A stretch of 64,000 nucleotides of DNA from Carettochelys insculpta (Eukaryota > Chordata > Testudines > Carettochelyidae), in contig NC_134137.1 in the NCBI RefSeq assembly GCF_033958435.1, forward strand, positions 177,705,501-177,769,500, given 5' to 3'. Of the stretch, positions 60,491-64,000 are shown piece after piece. The stretch's first letter is position 1; each line of letters begins with the position of its first letter. Under the pieces are notes generated by a model. It worked only from the letters and a program-made list of their open reading frames with translations, did not search any database and was not told the DNA's origin. A program made the position numbers and the translations under genes.

Positions 60491-61748
60491 GTGTTCAACT
60501 GCTTAATCCTGTGTTTTTTGCTTGCTGGAGTTATGCAAAATTTAGGCACCAATCCTTGGCTTTAAGACTTTTGGCATGCAGTCCAGGGTAAACCTTAGTG
60601 TCTGACAATTAACTTCACAGTCAAGCTTCACGGAAACTGAAACTAGTGTCATCTCCTCCAATCTTTCCCACCTTATAATCTCGGCAAAGTGTGAGCTTCT
60701 TGGTTTATAGTTACCTCTTCAGGAGTATGAGCTGAGGCAGAGATGAGGATTTTTTTTTTTTTTTTTTTAAAAAAAGAACACACTGGGCCCCACTTTTCAT
60801 CCCTGCAATTAGCAGCCCTTCCCCCACCAACTTGTCTAATGTAATCCAAACCAATAAAAATTTCAGTTATGTTCCTGTGATTAAAAAACCCTTTTGGCAT
60901 ATGTAAGAAAATAAGTACATAGTATGTAAAAAATTTATCAATCAATATATAAATGCAAATACACATACATAAAAACAGTAACATATTTCAATATTTTTAA
61001 TGAGATGGATGATCCTGAGACCCAGCAGCCAATCGTGCTGCTCCCCCCCATTTGAAATATCATGCCCCACCGAGGAAGCCCGCCCCACACTTTGCACACC
61101 CCTGAGCAACAGGAACAAGACACAAAGACTTCATACAGATCCTAAAATGCCAGATTTTTTTACTTAGAAAGCATAAGAAATATAAATCTCTCTGCATCTC
61201 CCTGCCTCAGCTTTCCTTCACCAGTCTGGAGAGTTCTTTTGGTTTTGGCAGAGTCTTCTGGAGTGTTCAGAATCCTTCCCTTGAAACTCATGACTTCTCT
61301 TCAGGACCATGAAGCATTCTCTGTCTGTGGTTGGGCCCATCATTAAACTAGAACTTCCCTGACCCACTACCACTGTCTCTTCTGCTTACTAGCCTCAAAC
61401 TTCTTGATTCTCCAAGAGCCTTCCAAAATCCCGTCAGAGAGTCCTTTTTATCTCCCAGTTTGGTCATCTTTGTCCTGTTGGGAATTCTGCACTCTCTCCA
61501 CGTGCCCTTCTGCAGTCAGGTGGTGGTCATCCCCGCCCCCATGGGGGTTGAGGGAGGCCATATCACCTCACTACATCGTCGAGATCTCAGTCCAATATTG
61601 GGGAATTAGGAGGCTGGCACTAATGTCTCAACAGTATGAACAGAGTTGGATTCCCAGATAGGCAGCTATCTTTGGCTCGTGAAGCAGGTTCTCCCAGGAG
61701 TCAATATGCCTTATTTCAAAAGCAGGACTGAACAGTCAACAGGAAATA
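60491..61748. other. SIM2 intron with T-run and hAT-like end
   Basis: A T-run followed by A-run lies at about 60750-60775. TTTGCACACCCCTG at about 61092-61105 looks like a hAT right end without a paired left end. No exon. Confidence 0.35.
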
Positions 61749-62228
61749 GCCATAGGACTCTTTGACAGGGGAACTAAGCAAAAGCTGTAGCCACTTGACT
61801 CTAGTCTCTTGCTGCAGAGAAAGGGCTCACCCGGTTGTCACTCAGCTCTAGGCTCTGGTGGCAGAACCAGACCAAATCCCCAATCAATTAGTCCTAGGCC
61901 CTTAAAACAGAACAGCAGAACCCAGCAGTTAATCAGCTCTGGACTCTTGCAACAGAGCCAAGCAAACCCAATAATAAATGTACCCTGGCCTCATGATGCT
62001 AAGGCAGCGCACGCCCAAGAATCAATCAACTCTGGTCTCTTGCTTCAGAGACTGAGCACCTGCCCCACAGTCACCTAGCTCTGGACTCTCATTTGCAGAA
62101 ACAAAACAAAACCAGCAGTCAGTTGACTATGTCCTCTTGTTGCAGAGCACAAGCAGAACCCTGTAACCAATTAGCTTTAGACTCTGGTTGCAGAGCCTGA
62201 GGAAAACCCCAGCAGTTAGATGGCCTAG
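61749..62228. repeat. Diverged 48-bp tandem repeat
   Basis: Units of about 48 bp start near CAACTCTGGTCTCTTGC or TAGCTCTGGACTCT and contain TGCAGAG and CCAGCAGTTAAT-type ends. About nine to ten diverged copies, one carrying an insertion. No ORF of interest. Confidence 0.7.
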
Positions 62229-63040
62229 ATCCTACAAAATCAATAAACATAGACCAGTCGGCCTAACAAGGGGAGATTGCTACATCGGGGTGGGGTGGGC
62301 AGGTGCAGTCTGGGCCCAACTGGCTCCACCAAACCATAACCCAGGGCCCTAACAGTGGTGGAGTGGGCCACCACTGGGTCAGTGGGGATTCCTGTCAAAA
62401 CACACAGGACATGCCTCCAGGTAGCACTGCAGTCAGACTGCTTTGAGCCACTTCCTCCCCTCCCCTCAGGGTGTACCTCGATCACCAAGGCATTGTCTAC
62501 CTCCTCCTGGTAGGTGACCCAGGTGACTTTCCAACAGGTCCAGGGAAACATCAAGCTCACCAGTGAGCAGAGTATTGATGTGCTCGGTCACAGAGTTGGT
62601 GTTCAGGATCCACCTGCCTTCTTTGGTGTCTCTACTGCAACTGAGCAAGAGGTCTAGCCCTTTATCCTCCCCGTCCAGGCAGTGTACTTTTGGTGGGATG
62701 GGTGAAGCAGTTCTTGTTCCGCTCACTTAGCCAGGGAGGGTGGTTCCTCCCCCTCTGACTCAGAGGAAGGCTGCCCCACCACGCCTGCTCCTTCCAGACA
62801 AGCTTCAGTTGGCCTTTTTTCTGTACCCAATGTTCAGTCCAGAGCACAGTCACTAAGGTTAATGACTCTCCATTCCATAGCTCTGTCAGCAAATAGGGAA
62901 ATTCCACATCTCCACAGATGATACAATTAATTATTTTCTTCACAATTTTCCTAATACACAATCCACCAGAATTCATAAGATGTATGGGCAAATTCCCCAA
63001 ATCACCACAGCCGGACATGGAATACAGGACCATGGATGCT
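62229..63040 (-). pseudogene. Unassigned broken coding block
   Basis: Minus-strand frames of 123, 106 and 86 codons overlap and together look like one decayed protein: CGDVEFPYLLTELWNG, VLWTEHWVQKKGQLKLVW, GRWILNTNSVTEHINTLLTG and SLDLLESHLGHLPGG. I do not recognise the family. It adjoins the tandem array, so both may belong to one repeat, perhaps an LTR-type element. It is not part of SIM2. Confidence 0.35.
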
Positions 63041-64000
63041 GGTTTTCAAGAGCAGATGTTCAAGAATTTGTGAAGGCCTCCTCAGCTAAACTCATAACCT
63101 CCTTGCCAAAAATAGCAACAGAACAACAAATTGCCTACAAGCTATTCTAAGAGAGTAAAATCTCCTAATGAAATCCAAACACAATGGTAGCATCGATCCC
63201 TAAAAGTCCACCGAAAGCATCAGTTCCCCTCAGAAACAATACAAATGATCAGACAAACTAAAAAGCTCATTTCTGACAGAAGCTCAGCTACTCAAGCCCT
63301 GAAAAAGTACAAACGTGCAACTATAACAACTGGAGGAAAGAGAAAGACACAAACTGTACTTTGACATGAATGCAACGCCACTGTCCAGCCTGAGAGCTGA
63401 ACAGCTAGTCCATCTGAGAATGGGCAATTACTTTTGGAAGCATGCTAGTTTTGTCACATCTACAGAGATGCAGAGAAAATGGAACAGATGAGTATACACA
63501 AGGATCTCTGTTCACTCTAGCAGAGTTGCTGTCAAGATCCCAGGTGCAGAGATTTCAGACACGTGTAAAAGCAGAACAATCCAGTTAAGCAGAAATGCAA
63601 CACCAGAAGTCTGGCATGTGCCATGTTATTAGTGGCCACGTCCTGAGAAAACCAATCCAGTCTCTCAGGACTGAAACAAACAATAACTGATTGACTTAAG
63701 CAACCTTGAAAAGTGCAGCAGCTACACTAGTGTCATCATGTACTATTAGTAAATGATGCAACAATGCTAAAAGTTGAGCCTATGAGTATGTCCACTATGG
63801 ACTAGAAGATGTTTCCAGTCTGAGCTGTATGTTTCATGTTGTCAATGCAGTGCTTTGCCTTCTCCTCTGACATGCCTGATTGCTAAGCATTACTGTGCTC
63901 AGTCAGTATACAGCACCACACTAAGCCTCTACACACTACAAGCAGCAGCACTGGTGATTCAGCAGGTGAGACCTTCCTTCGGAGCTGACAATGAACCAAT
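63041..64000. other. SIM2 intron, nothing seen
   Basis: No exon matching the missing N-terminal SIM2 parts was found before the window ends. Confidence 0.4.

Overview
All positions and matches below were read by eye from the sequence; no alignment or database search was run. The window is vertebrate nuclear DNA. It has GT-AG introns, four MIR-type SINE copies, several CR1 LINE fragments, hAT and Harbinger-type DNA transposons, a Penelope-like element, a DIRS element and a Ty3/Gypsy element. This mix points to a non-avian sauropsid, most likely a turtle. The species cannot be named from the sequence.

One host gene is present: the 3' part of SIM2 (single-minded 2, a bHLH-PAS transcription factor) on the minus strand. 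Seven coding exons were located, from 50183 down to the stop codon at 3965. They carry the end of PAS-A, all of PAS-B and the C-terminal region. Reading frame and splice sites agree across all seven, giving 613 codons plus the stop and a split first codon. The exons for the bHLH domain and the start of PAS-A were not found and should lie beyond position 64000. Everything else is intron, 3' UTR or downstream flank.

Layout. 1-3964: downstream flank, a CR1 fragment and the probable 3' UTR. 4690-14226: intron with a MITE, a folded-back Penelope-like element, a second foldback and old LINE-like remnants. 14636-22083: intron with a MIR copy and a complete, apparently intact Gypsy element (15983-21856). 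22253-24136: intron with a MITE and MIR. 24285-41141: a large intron with a hAT copy, a Penelope-tail foldback, and a Harbinger transposon (28584-38178) whose transposase gene is split by a DIRS element (30787-36840), then a palindromic MITE. 41249-46984: intron with CR1 carrying a nested hAT, a GC-rich minisatellite at the end of another hAT, MIR and two MITEs. 47185-50097: intron with a CR1 3' end. 50184-64000: part of the upstream intron with two long CR1 copies, MITEs, hAT, MIR, an L1-like remnant, a 48-bp tandem array and an unassigned broken coding block.

The most notable mobile element is the Gypsy copy. Its single 1613-codon ORF runs gag, protease, integrase, reverse transcriptase, RNase H. 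Integrase before reverse transcriptase is the Copia-like order known from the Gmr1 group of Gypsy elements. The copy has near-identical LTRs, a TACCC target duplication and a tRNA-Leu primer site, so it looks young. The DIRS copy keeps the inverted ends and the internal complementary region that match a circle junction, and its order of nesting inside the Harbinger copy is clear.
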